64,000 nucleotides of DNA from Pleodorina starrii (lineage: Eukaryota; Chlorophyta; Chlorophyceae; Chlamydomonadales; Volvocaceae): assembly GCA_030267565.1 (NCBI GenBank), contig BRXU01000017.1, positions 2,388,501 to 2,452,500 of the forward strand. Reading direction: 5' to 3'. Under the pieces are notes generated by a model. The model was given only the letters and a program-made list of their open reading frames with translations. It did no database searches and was not told the origin of the DNA. Of the stretch, positions 13,201 to 23,037 are shown one piece after another; within the stretch, counting starts at the first letter, position 1, and each line of letters opens with the position of its first letter. Both the position numbers and the translations under genes were made by a program.

Positions 13201-15069
13201 CAGGTGCTAAGGACTCGAGTGCGCAGGTGGGAAGGCGTTGCGAAGGCGCGATAGGGGCAGTGCTGCCGCGAAGGGGAAGCAGGGCCGAGGGGGTGAACGG
13301 TCAAGGGCGGTGTTTGCTTGTTTCGCAGCAAGGAGCAGGATAACCTACAAAGAAACAGAAGCAACAAAGAAACAGAAGCTCGTGTTTGCTCGGAACCGGG
13401 CAAGGATGCAGGAAGTCCGCACCGTCTCTGACTGCCATGATAGAGTGACGGCGGGTGGGTCTTTTGTCCTACGTCAGCACTGACGGTAGTGCTGGTCATT
13501 CCTGGATATTGGCTGCGGGTTATCGAGAGCGAAACGGCTTGTCCCAATCGTGCGGAGGTCTTTCAAATCCCTACACACCCGCTGGCCCTGACTTTCGGCT
13601 GGATACCGCCGGACGGCCTTGTCTTGCTCAAACGTCTGTGCCGCTGTTCACCTCCTGTAAACCATATTCTACATCTGTATACTGGCCCTTGTTCGCATGC
13701 CGTGCACCTCCCCTTTCAGGCGTCCGAAAGCCAGGTGGTGGCGCAGGCCGATAAGCGCGCCATATCCTCGGAGCGGCTAGTGTCGTACCCTGCAAGCGGC
13801 AACGCCAGCGCCAGCGCGGCGGCGGCGGCCGACGGCACGGCAGCCGCGGCGCCGCTTCCAAGCACCTTCGGCGGGTCCGCGGCGGATGCCGCGACAGGCC
13901 AGCAGCCCAGGGCCGCCGCCGCCGCCTCCGCCGGCGATAGCGGCGCCGCGTCGCCGACGCCGCTGGTGCGGGCAGCCTCAGGCACGACGAGCAGCTACCT
14001 GGAAGCTGCCACGAACAACATCCTGGGCAACCTAGGCAGCGTCACCGGCACCGACGGCGCGCCGGGGTCGCCGGCGTCGTCGACTGCCTCCAGCCGCGCT
14101 CGGGCCATACTGGACCTAGCGGCGGCGAGCACGAGCACGAGCACCGGCATGCCAGGGAGGGGCACGCACAGCAGCGGCCACGGTCAGCAGCAGCAGACGC
14201 AGCAGTACAGCGGTGCGGGGTCTCGGCCCGGGTCAACCAACGGCGACGCAGCCGGGGGAGGCAGCGACAGGTCCCGGGGCCATTCGGCGCAGCATCACCA
14301 TCACCACCACCACCACCATCACCAGCAGCACCAGCAGCACCACCATCACCATCACCACGGCCGGCACTCGCATGGCTTGGGCACCAGCGGGGGAGCGCGA
14401 GAGGACGGCTCAGTGGGGTCCTCGTCGCATGGCGGCGGCGGCGGTGGCGGCGGTCAGCGGGGCCGCGGTGCGTCGCACGGCCGGCACGGGCACCACCACC
14501 CGCAGCAATCCCACCCGCAGCAGCAGCAGCAGCAGCAGGACGCGGAGCAGCAAGGGGGCGACCCAGAGCACGAGTGGCAGCGGGTGCCGAGCCGCCGAGG
14601 GGGCGGGGGCCCAACGATGGGCGGGCACCACGGACAGCAGCAGCACCATAACCATCACAACTACCACAACCACCACAGCCATCACAACCACCACAACCAC
14701 CACGGCCAGGAGCGTGGGCAGCACCCGGCTGACCAGGAGGCGCGATGGCAGCACCGGACCGTTTCGGCAGGAGCGGGCGCGTCGTCCGGCCGGGGATACG
14801 GGCAGCAGGCGGGCGGGTCGAAGCAGGGCGGCGCGACGCGTGGTGGTGGTGGTGGCGGCGGTGCCGGAGCGCACGCGGCGGCTGCGGGCGGCGGGACAGC
14901 AGGGCAGCGGGGGCCGCAGGCGGGGCGGCAGCAGCAGGCGCGGGGCGGGGCCGCGGCGGAGGAGCGTGCGGAGGGCGGCGTGGGGGAGCGACAGGTGCAG
15001 GGTGCAGGGGAGGCCGAGCACGGCGATGGCGGGCAGAGCCGGCAAGGAGCGGGGCGGCGGCGGGCGTAG
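1225..15069 (+). CDS. PAP/OAS1-like nucleotidyltransferase with giant low-complexity tail
   Basis: Ten exons join in phase: 1225-1434, 1574-1789, 2213-2269, 2577-2678, 3251-3382, 3963-4065, 4515-4600, 5130-5306, 5580-13226 and 13720-15069, giving about 3,359 residues. The core matches the plant family of nucleotidyltransferases with a PAP/OAS1 substrate-binding domain. The catalytic site is visible: FGSVPLKTYLPDGDIDLS carries the GS motif (77-78) and Asp89/Asp91; the third Asp is at about 156 in NIVVDISF. WCYYESRVLGAHHGLISTYA (from about 199) and NNLGRSVSKASYLRIRRAF (in 303-361) are family hallmarks. Family members transfer nucleotides to RNA 3' ends or are uncharacterised. From about residue 395 the protein is almost entirely Ala, Gly, Pro, Ser, Gln and His tracts, with polyQ near 6410, 8020 and 8350 and a His/Gln cluster near 14290-14360. 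Plant relatives are several-fold shorter. The core identity is certain; the tail has no predicted fold. Confidence 0.92.
13227..13719 (+). other. Last intron of the nucleotidyltransferase gene
   Basis: The donor CAG|GTGGGA and acceptor TTTCAG|GCG flank this intron and both exons are phase 0. Reading straight through instead would end the protein at 13343 with a composition unlike the tail on either side; splicing restores the Ala/Ser-rich frame that continues to 15069. Confidence 0.7.
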
Positions 15070-15948
15070 TTTCTGGGAGCTATGTTGGAATGGACGCAAG
15101 GAATGAGCTTGAGGGGGCTTTTTTGTGACTGTCGCGTTCATGTGTGGCGTCTGCTGCAACTGTGTATAAAACTTTGGTTCACAGCGGGTAAGAAGCCGGG
15201 AGCTGAGCGTAGCTTTGTGATGTTGCTCCGTTGGGTACGCCGGGCTTCAATCTTGGAGCAAAGTGGGGCGAGTGCGCGCAGGTGTGGTTTGAAGAGCAGG
15301 TGCATTTATCGGCATGCAAGCCTGTGAACGAATGACAGCACATGGAGGGATTCCGACGAGTACTGCGGCACGGGTTTCTTAGCTACTATTTCCAACAGAA
15401 ATGTTTGGAAGCCACGTCTTTGGGTGGAGTTTCGCCGTCTGTATGCGTGTGAAGAGAATCGGAGAAACTTTGAGGCGTGGTAAAGTGTTCCATTATAGGA
15501 GGGCTGTCACCTGTCAGGTGGTTTCAGCTCTGGGTGGTTCGGACGTTTTTGGATCGAGGAAACCTTTTGGACGACACCGAGTACTGCGGTCTGAGGTTTG
15601 CTTACGTTGCGCACACTCAAGTGTTCGCTCAGCGTAACTCTTATCGCCTGGCTAAATCATCGAACTTTTAGCTGTGTTTTCTCCTTGTCTCTTGCCCGAC
15701 CCTAAAGAATTGCGTCACACCGGGCTTTTTCCCGATTAAAGTCCTTCTTCACAAATCTGCATTCAGCGTCACCTCGGTCATCGACCTTGTATGTTCTAGA
15801 CGCCTATACCAGCTTAGAGGCCTTGTTTCAGCCGCCAGACTCTGACTGAATTCGCGAATAGCGTCTTGTTGCAGACAAGTCCTTAGCTGTGCATAGAGAA
15901 CTATTGTCTGTGGGACTGGGCAGCTTATCTCTACAGCTCGCAAGGGTT
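15070..15948. other. Intergenic region with nucleotidyltransferase 3' UTR
   Basis: No ORF with coding character is present. It must hold the 3' UTR of the nucleotidyltransferase gene and the promoter of the S40-like gene. I saw no TGTAA signal here. Confidence 0.4.
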
Positions 15949-17423
15949 ATGGAGCGAATCGTGGAGCATGAGCTTTTCGAGGACGAGCTTTTCGAGGACG
16001 GCTTTCCCGAGGCGGCTGGCAACTCTCACAGTGACGACTCGGACTATGAAGAGTCACCTGTGGTTGTGCAGGGGGAGGAGCGCCCAGGTGTGTGGTCCTC
16101 GGAGCTGAGGTTTTCCAGAACTCTGTGGATCCGTTTTCCTATATCGGACTTTTGCACATCTTTTTATGGACCATGAATATACATGCTTTGATTGGGGGCA
16201 ATTCAACATGGATCTCCTACTGCGCGCTGATCGCACAGCGTGACCACTGGTCGCGGGTGCGCTGGCCGGAGACCGACCCACATCCAATATCGGTCTTTGA
16301 TCTACCAAAGTTACATGTATGATGTGCTGCCGCTGCAGATGAGGCTGGCGGCAGCAGCGCAAAGAGCTCCGTGACGGTCACAGCCTTAGGGTTGGACACG
16401 GGTGCCGAGCTCCCGCACGAGGCGGCCGAGCTGTCAGGCGACCAGCTGGCGGGATTCCGCCCGATCGCCGCATCGATGCCTGCCACGATGGGTCACATCC
16501 GCATGGTGCGTGAAGGAGCAATTGTGTCATCTTGGACGGGCGCCAGTCCGGACGAGATTTTGGGCGAGCGCACGACCGTGACTGATCTGTCCGTCTGCGA
16601 CAGCATTTTTGATGAATGGGCCTGAGCGTTCGAATTAACGTTCTTCAGCAGCCATGCGCGGTGTTGGTCTGCAACGGGCTGGGTTTTCTGTCCGCCAGGA
16701 ACCTGTCTGCGCCGCTCCGAAGTGCCGACTACGCACGCAGCCCGCTGCCTTGTGCTTTCATGACTGCTACTTTCTTGCGCACCGTGTGCCCATCGCCAGG
16801 GTTCATCGGTCCCTGTCAGCATCCCTTCCGCTCATATGAACCGGTGGAAGAAAGCGGAACCCACGCCGGACAGCCCCGCGGCGCAGTACGCTCCGGCGAC
16901 CTTTGTGCCGCCGCATCAGCTGTCACAAGTCAACGAGTTCATGTTCTCGTTTACAGGTGGGCATTGCAATCATAGTGCTTTGGCCGTAATGATCAGCGCA
17001 CGCGAGCATTGGTGAGGGGGGTCCAAGGGAACCGCAGCCCTCTGCTCAGTTTCGGCGGGTGACGAAACGAATTGGGTGGTTGTTTCAGTGGGCTCCAAAC
17101 TCAAGACGAGTAGAGCCGACGGGCCAGCTGGCCGGAACGAATTGTATTTCGCCTGCCGACCAGCACGGCGCACTGAAGCGACTTTCCCTGCGACAGGCGA
17201 CAGCCCCAGCGTTGCTATCAAGCGCGAACGCCTGCGCGTGCGCAACGCCATTTTGAAGTCGACCGGCTTCCTCGAGCCGGGCGTACAATCTATCAACAAC
17301 ATCGGGCTCCAGGAGCGAGAGCGGCTGGTAGTGGCGGCAGGTGGTCTCAGCCAGGCGCTGCAGCAGCAGGGCAATGCTGTGGGCAGCATTGCAGCAGCGG
17401 TGGCGGCGGTGGAAACATCGTGA
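15949..17423 (+). CDS. S40 / DUF584 senescence-regulator-like protein
   Basis: Four exons join in phase: 15949-16087, 16339-16505, 16800-16956 and 17197-17423, for 229 residues. The N-terminal ~60 residues are acidic and disordered (two copies of ELFED, then a DDSDYEE stretch). The C-terminal half has the landmarks of the plant S40 (DUF584) domain: a short SSVPVSIP element, then FVPPHQL, an F-S-F core, and RERLRVRNAILKSTGFLE, which corresponds to the plant GRDLRRVRNAVWRQTGFL block. In plants these are small proteins tied to senescence and stress; the biochemical role is unknown. The last ~45 residues are helical and Ala/Gln-rich. The plant consensus GRTLKGR is replaced by SPSVAIKRER, so this is a divergent member. 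The assignment rests on motif recall and should be tested with a profile search. Confidence 0.72.
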
Positions 17424-19918
17424 ACGCAGTGCATTAGGTGGGATGAGGGTGTGGTGGGATGGGAGTGTGGGGTTAAGAAAAATATTGCGGGATGTGTGTT
17501 TCTCGTGGGTTACTGAAGATGAGATCCGGGAGCCGGAGTGCGCATACGGAACGAGACTGTAGACTAGGCTTCACAGCCAAGGAAGCAGTTTGCTGGTGCT
17601 GCAGCAGAACGATAGGTGCTTAAGCCGGTGGCGGTTCTCGCAATATGACTGGTTGGTTAGCCGACCCACATGGATTGGGGCTCCCTGCACAGCGCCCGCT
17701 GTGCAAGGCTGTTCTGTCGGTCAGCTGAGCGGTCGACTCGCGTGACAGAAGGGAGTAGTGCGCCTATCGCGCGGCCCACTGCTTTTACTCGCCTAGCACA
17801 AAAATGAACGAGAGATTACTGCTGAAAGCGGCTATGGTGATTTGAGGGTGACCGCGTGTACTTCTTACGGAAACTAGTGATTTGCTGAGTTGCCAGCAGG
17901 TGGGCGTTTGTACAGCTGGGAGAGTTCGATGTTCCAGTGTGATTTTACGGGGCATGCATTGGCCCTGTGAGAACGTCTTTGGTGTCGCTCCCTTCGTAAT
18001 CGGAAGTGAAGTGGTCGGGGAGGGGCGCTGGGCGGTGCGAGATGTAACTTGACGGGCTCATGTGGGCAGACGAGGGGAGAGTGAAGTGCTTGCGCGGATT
18101 GCCAAGCCGTTTTCATGATTGTAGTCGCATGGAGCAGTTGTGGTTTCAGCGGTGAGAAATTGGCCATTGCCAGCTGTGAGGAGCCTGTGGCTGCAGTGTC
18201 TGTGGCGGGGCACGTAGTGGAGGGCACGTTGCTTCGCCACCTGCACAGCTGTGATGGTATGGTTTCGTAGCCATGCGACCCCGCAGTTCCTTCGGCAGTA
18301 AAAAACATTAAAAGTGTATTTGCCATCGTTGCATAGTCCGGATCCCTGGCGAGGGCCGATGCCGGTCGTCCAGACACTGTGTGCATAGGGACTGCACTGA
18401 AGTGTGTAGCGAGGGGGCGGAGACGGCAGCGGAGGTTAGCGTGGTCTGGACAGAAATTGTTTGGCATTGATTTCTGCGGATGGTCCGATGGGGCTTTTGG
18501 TTGCCCGCCCTTTTGGCCGCCCCTGGCGTCGCTGCCTGCGCCAGCGTCTTTGCAATCGTTTGGCGGCGCGCACCCCGACCGAGCAGGCGGTTGCGGAGCA
18601 GGCGCTGTTGATCTGCGGCTTGCGTAGCTCAGGGAAAGGACCATTCGGGCGGCGGTCGCGTCAAGCAGTCGGGTCGGCAGTTGTGGCAGCCGCGTTAGCG
18701 GCTCAGCAGTGGAGGCACGGCAGGCGGTTGCGCATGCGCCGCTGGCCCGTTGCTCCTAGCGGTCGCGGATGCAAAGCCGCGGTGGCGCGAATTTTGGTAT
18801 CTGTTAATAAGTACCGTATGGTACCGAGCACTTTGCTTTGAATTGTGGCGCGGCCTTATGGCGATACGCACGCTGCGGGTTCTTCATGACCGCGTGCTTC
18901 GTAGCCCTGATTGACGCCAGCGCGTATGTGGAGTTCGTGCGTTTTGTGGGCGCATAATGTTTGCGCGCCGCCGCCGCCGCGGCTCCGCACTGAAAACCGC
19001 GGGGCCGTGTGCAACGGTGCCTAACGATTGACGACGACTGTGCTCAGGCAGCGCTGCGCGGTCTGTTTCGGACAGTTTCAATTCTGTCAGACAGTTTCAG
19101 TTTTGTAAAAACATAAAAAAAACTCGTGCGACGTTATGAAGTGTCGCGATGCCGCATGTCGTCGAAATGAGCCAATCGCAATTCGGGCAGCCTCTTTCAG
19201 TTTTTTAAGTTATGGTAGATTATACTGGGCTGCAGCGTCGCGTGCAGTAGCTGCAGCGCAGCTGCTGTGGGTGCGGTTAAGTCTTACGGGTCTTGTGGGT
19301 AAAGTTTGCTCCCAGCGCAACAGGTCTCGTAACGTGCTCTTAACAGTGTTAAGTTAACACGCGGTCGACTTGCATACGCCTTCTCCGTGTTTTGCTTGCT
19401 CGAAGGAACGCCTCCCTCCCGTCCCCCACCGGCATCAGTCCTCAGGGCCCGCCGTGCGCTTGCAGTCAGTCCGGAAACAATACCACAAAGCAGGTCGCGG
19501 ATGGGTGCATGAGCTCCGTTCCTGACATTTCACCACACGCACGATGTTGCCCGTCCGTGCGGCGCTCACCGGGCCATACACGAGACACGGCCACGTACTG
19601 TACATACCACCAGTTGACCGTCAACAAGCGGTAGCTACCAGTTGCCTCGAACCAAAACCACGCGCTCAATCCTAATTACCTTCGATCAATAACGCAATCC
19701 TACATTTCCTGCGTCTTTGCACAAAGCCCTACAAAACCTCGCCCTGAATCCTCTCCCTCGCCCAAGACACCTCACGCTCCAGCAGCGGCGGCCACCTTCG
19801 GACTCATCCATCTATCAGCATCTGGGCCTGAAGTAAGAGCGCCCAATTGCTGCGCAGCCAGGATCTTGTACGCGTGCACCGACAGCAAATAAGCCGAGGG
19901 GGCAGGCGGTTGCACCCC
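17424..19918. other. 2.5 kb intergenic region, no supported gene
   Basis: Base composition is less GC-rich than the neighbouring exons. The open frames here (for example 17874-18644 minus and 18461-18841 plus) lack splice-supported continuation, conserved motifs or the codon bias of the genes around them. The left end should be S40-like 3' UTR: a TGTAA sits at 18043. The right end should be SDHD 3' UTR. A fossil element cannot be excluded. Confidence 0.4.
18043..18047 (+). terminator. Candidate TGTAA polyadenylation signal
   Basis: TGTAA is the usual near-upstream polyadenylation element in chlamydomonadalean nuclear genes. This copy lies about 620 bases after the S40-like stop, which is long but within the range of algal 3' UTRs. 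Confidence 0.3.
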
Positions 19919-20580
19919 TTACTTTTGGGGCCGCCGCCAAAGCCCCTTCACCGTCTCCGTGACCCCCGGGCCGGACAAGTTCATCTTCATAATGCCTAGG
20001 TACGTGATTATCGACATCCCCAGGACGCCGACGCGAACAGGTCCTGCGCACATGGAAATAGGAAGCGGCATATGGGGGCAGGTTTTGCAAGAAACATTGC
20101 GGGTGGCCTGCTGACCGCACATAAAGCTACCGTATAGTGCCGGATGCGCAGCCCCCACAAGCCCCCACGGCTTACCCCGTGCCGCTTTGGGTACGTAGTC
20201 AGTCACAATGGCGTTCATGCAGATGTGCGAGTGCACCGGGATGGCCAAGCTGAAGACGAAGTCCGCGGTCTTCTGGAGCACGCTGCCCTGTCGTGCCGAG
20301 AGCGCAGGATCGAGGGTGCAAGGAGCGGTGACGCGGTTGAGGTTAACCCCCGGCAATCACCGCGCCGGCACTGGGCTGCACCCACGCAGCAAGTACCCAG
20401 GCTTACCTTGCTAGAGAAAACGGCTACCGGCGTGGCGCCTGGAGGAGCCGCGAAAAGGAACGGGTCAAGGATTGGCTTACCAGGTCATTATGCCACCGCG
20501 GTGCAGGGCTATCCTCATACCTGCCAAAGCAAAACTGGCATACTCATGGGCCTTAAGTCCGGCGTGGCCGGCAGTGTCCG
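19919..20580 (-). CDS. SDHD: Succinate dehydrogenase membrane anchor subunit SDHD
   Basis: SDHD (plant SDH4) is the small heme- and quinone-binding anchor of mitochondrial complex II. Four minus-strand exons join in phase: 20521-20580, 20407-20438, 20176-20287 and 19919-20043 (stop TAA at 19919). The spliced sequence runs AHEYASFALAG, TPVAVFSSKGSVLQ, FSLAIPVHSHICMNAIVTDY, VPKAARGPVRVGVLGMS and ends TETVKGLWRRPQK. The HSH pair corresponds to the heme-ligand helix and TDYV carries the quinone-site Tyr of SDHD proteins. Three hydrophobic segments fit the three-helix anchor. The mitochondrial presequence exon is not resolved: the 60-base exon has a plausible acceptor at 20581, but the same frame is open upstream to 20803, and an ATG at 20680 in another frame starts a presequence-like MQRILAGKDG. 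SDHC lies head to head next door. Confidence 0.9.
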
Positions 20581-21028
20581 CTGCGAGGACAAGATTGGTT
20601 CCGGGATTAGTCGGGGAGGCGAGCCGGTCGAACCAGGCTGCCAAAGACCGCAACCATCCTTGCCTGCAAGAATTCGCTGCATGATTGCAATAACCAGGGC
20701 ACGTTCGGGTTCTGCGCCTTAAGTCCGTTAGGCAAACGTAAAGATAGTTGTCGCCGTCAGCACGAGTATGCCTGAAGCAGTTTTGTATTGTGCGACCTCT
20801 CAAGTACTGTGTCGCACCTTTGTGACCTTGCCAAGTGACCCCGGGACTGCGTTCGTTGTGTCGACACCCGAAGTCCGAATTTCGTTGTCCCGCAACACCG
20901 GCAGTACGCGCTTGCGATCAAAACACCGCTGGACACACATAAAGCTTATGTACACATATAATTTGCAGTGTGCGTCTTGCCTCTAGTGTCTCTTGTTCCG
21001 GCTGACAGTTAGAGCTAGCAGCACGAAG
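20581..21028. promoter_or_regulatory. Shared upstream region of SDHD and SDHC
   Basis: This short interval separates the first resolved SDHD exon (minus) from the SDHC start (plus). Part of it must encode the SDHD presequence. The SDHC-proximal end is AT-rich (ACATATAATTTGCAG near 20955) and could be a core promoter. A shared promoter for two subunits of one complex is an inference from the spacing alone. Confidence 0.5.
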
Positions 21029-21921
21029 ATGAACCAAGCCTCAAAGCAGGTGCTGGGGATTATGCGCGCCCCACACGCCCAGGGGGCCCTTCAGCAACTC
21101 ATGGCTTCAACGTCCTTCGGTGCACAGCAGTTCAGGCAAGCTTTGTCTCCGATGGCGTCGCGCTTTCGGGACGCACAGCAAGTCGCTAAACTGCAAGCAG
21201 CCGCGTTTGCAGGCATATCGGGGGCGACAAGATTCCGGAATACTGGGGCAAGCCGTCGCCTTATACAGAGGGAACAGACTTTCTGGGGACGCCAAAGAAC
21301 CACCTTGACGTAAGACCCCGGTCAGCACACTCCCGGCCAGGGGCCGCGGCTGCACACGCGACGGGATTTTCCCCCCTGCCTTTGCAGCTGATCAAGAAGC
21401 GCCCGCTGTCGCCGGACGTGCTGGAAATCGACAACAAGTCCCTTCACTACAAGTTCCCGCTCGGCGCGCTCAGCTCCATAGCCAACCGCGTCACGGGCGT
21501 GGCGATGTCGGTCGGTGAGAAGGCTCCGCAGCACGTCGGGGATAATTGGGTCGGGGTCGGGCCTTCACACCATCCCGCACCCACAACACGAACCAACCGT
21601 CATCCGCCGACACGATGTGCCTGCCTGTCCCGCTGCACAGGCTTTGCCGGCGCCGGCATCCTGGCCCTCCGCGGCGGCCTCGACGGCTGCGTCGCTTCCC
21701 TGGCCGGCAATTTCCTGCTGGCCTTCCCGCTCAAGTTCCTGGTGTCGTACACCATCATTTACCATTACCTCGGCGGCATGCGCCACTTTGTTTGGGACCT
21801 GCACAAAATCGGCAACAACGCCGACCGCACCAGTCTGCTGGAGATACCCAAGGTGGAGATGTCCTCCAAGATCCTGCTGGGGGGCAGCGCCGCCCTCGCC
21901 TTCATCTGCGCGCTGCTCTGA
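21029..21921 (+). CDS. SDHC: Succinate dehydrogenase cytochrome b subunit SDHC
   Basis: SDHC (plant SDH3) is the larger membrane anchor of complex II and shares heme b with SDHD. Clear exons are about 21213-21309, 21388-21514 and 21641-21921 (TGA). The spliced protein reads IPEYWGKPSPYTEG, FLGTPKNHLD, KKRPLSPDVLEID, then ALSSIANRVTGVAMSVGF and YHYLGGMRHFVWDLHKIG. The RPLSP start of the family domain, the S..NR.TG signature of helix I and the YH heme-ligand region followed by RH..WD are all present, with three hydrophobic spans ending in AALAFICALL. The N-terminus from ATG 21029 (MNQASKQVLGIMRAPHAQ) looks like a mitochondrial presequence but lies in a different frame from IPEYWG. I could not find a canonical GT donor with the right phase, so a noncanonical intron or an indel lies between about 21120 and 21212. 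Confidence 0.9.
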
Positions 21922-23037
21922 GGAGAACGAAACGCTGTGGCCCGTTAGGAGATGTCCTGGCCAAGTGGCCCGGGAATGTTGCGACCCTGGCCCGTATGGC
22001 TTTGTGGGGACATTTTGGGCTTTGTGGCAGTCGTTTAAAGGGCTTGTTGAGGCTTATTGTGTCCGGTTTTAAGCGGGATGCCTGCGACGCGGCACGCGAG
22101 GGATAAACGCGAGGGCTCCAGAGGTGGCGAGGCTTATAAGAACGGTTGCAGCTTTGGGGGGGGGAGTCAACGTGGGGGGCAGGGTTGGGCGCACGAGCCA
22201 CGATACACTCATAGGAGGCAGTCCAGGTCGTGACGAGGCCCCAACCAAGAGCGCGTGTTGGGCTGTGGTGTGGCACGGGTGCGGCGTATGCAGTTAAGGT
22301 TGCAACCCGCGGGCGGCGTTGGCTGCCGCCCCATTTGCATTGCGTAAGGTGCGAGGGCGGGCGAGGACGCTGTCCCCGTTCCCGCCGGGCAGAGTGCGGC
22401 GGGACGCCCAAGGGTTGGAGCCAGAAAGCGATACGCCCAGGGGGAGGGGGGCCGGGGGTCGCGCTGCGCCAAATGCACTCCTCAGCTAATGTTGTTCTCC
22501 GTGGCATAGCGTAGCGTGCACGTCCTGCTTGTGGCGCGCGGTTTGCAGAACAGGTTAGGCGTACAGCAAATTGGCGGGAGAAGCTCCCTTTCTCCCCGCA
22601 CGGCGTCGATGTTGAGCGAGCGAGTGCAGGAGCGCCATCATCGTGTCGCCCTCTCAACCGGGGGCAACAACGTGTCATGTCATTGTCCATATGCCCCACG
22701 TCAAGTCAACGGGCTGTCATCCAGGGCCCACCCACATGAGACATGACGACACCCAGTTGATGCCCAGACCCAGACAAGCTGCACTTCACGTCCGAAGCAG
22801 CCCCCCCGCCGAGAGAGCTGCACCGCTCCAAAAGCACAGCCGCCACATCGGCCCCGCAGCGGGGCTGATGGCGGCACATCATCACGTCGGATGGGCGGGC
22901 GGGCGCCGCGGCTTCAACTGCCGGGGTGTCAAACACACCGGTACACCGCAAAAGTCTCCGCCGGCAGTCCGAAGCCTCGCTACCGCAGCGCCAGCCCCTC
23001 CTCTTCCTCCCCCTTCCCCTCCTGCTGCTGCTGCAGC
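21922..23037. other. Convergent intergenic region between SDHC and SMU1
   Basis: Both flanking genes end here, so it should consist of two 3' UTRs plus spacer. A G-run at about 22155-22163 and mostly GC-rich unique sequence are seen. No coding frame has support. Confidence 0.45.

Noticed and set aside
13227..13343. Ending the nucleotidyltransferase at the stop at 13343
   Set aside because: A good donor at 13227 and a phase-0 acceptor at 13720 restore a long open frame of the same composition to 15069.
17874..18644. A 256-residue minus-strand ORF
   Set aside because: No motif, no splice-supported extension, and codon use unlike neighbouring genes; the opposite strand is similarly open by chance.
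20477..20803. A single long 5' exon of SDHD read from 20803
   Set aside because: The upstream residues (many Cys and Arg, no presequence character) do not resemble SDHD, and the frame runs past the GTATGAGG donor; I kept only the segment from 20580 down and left the 5' exon open.
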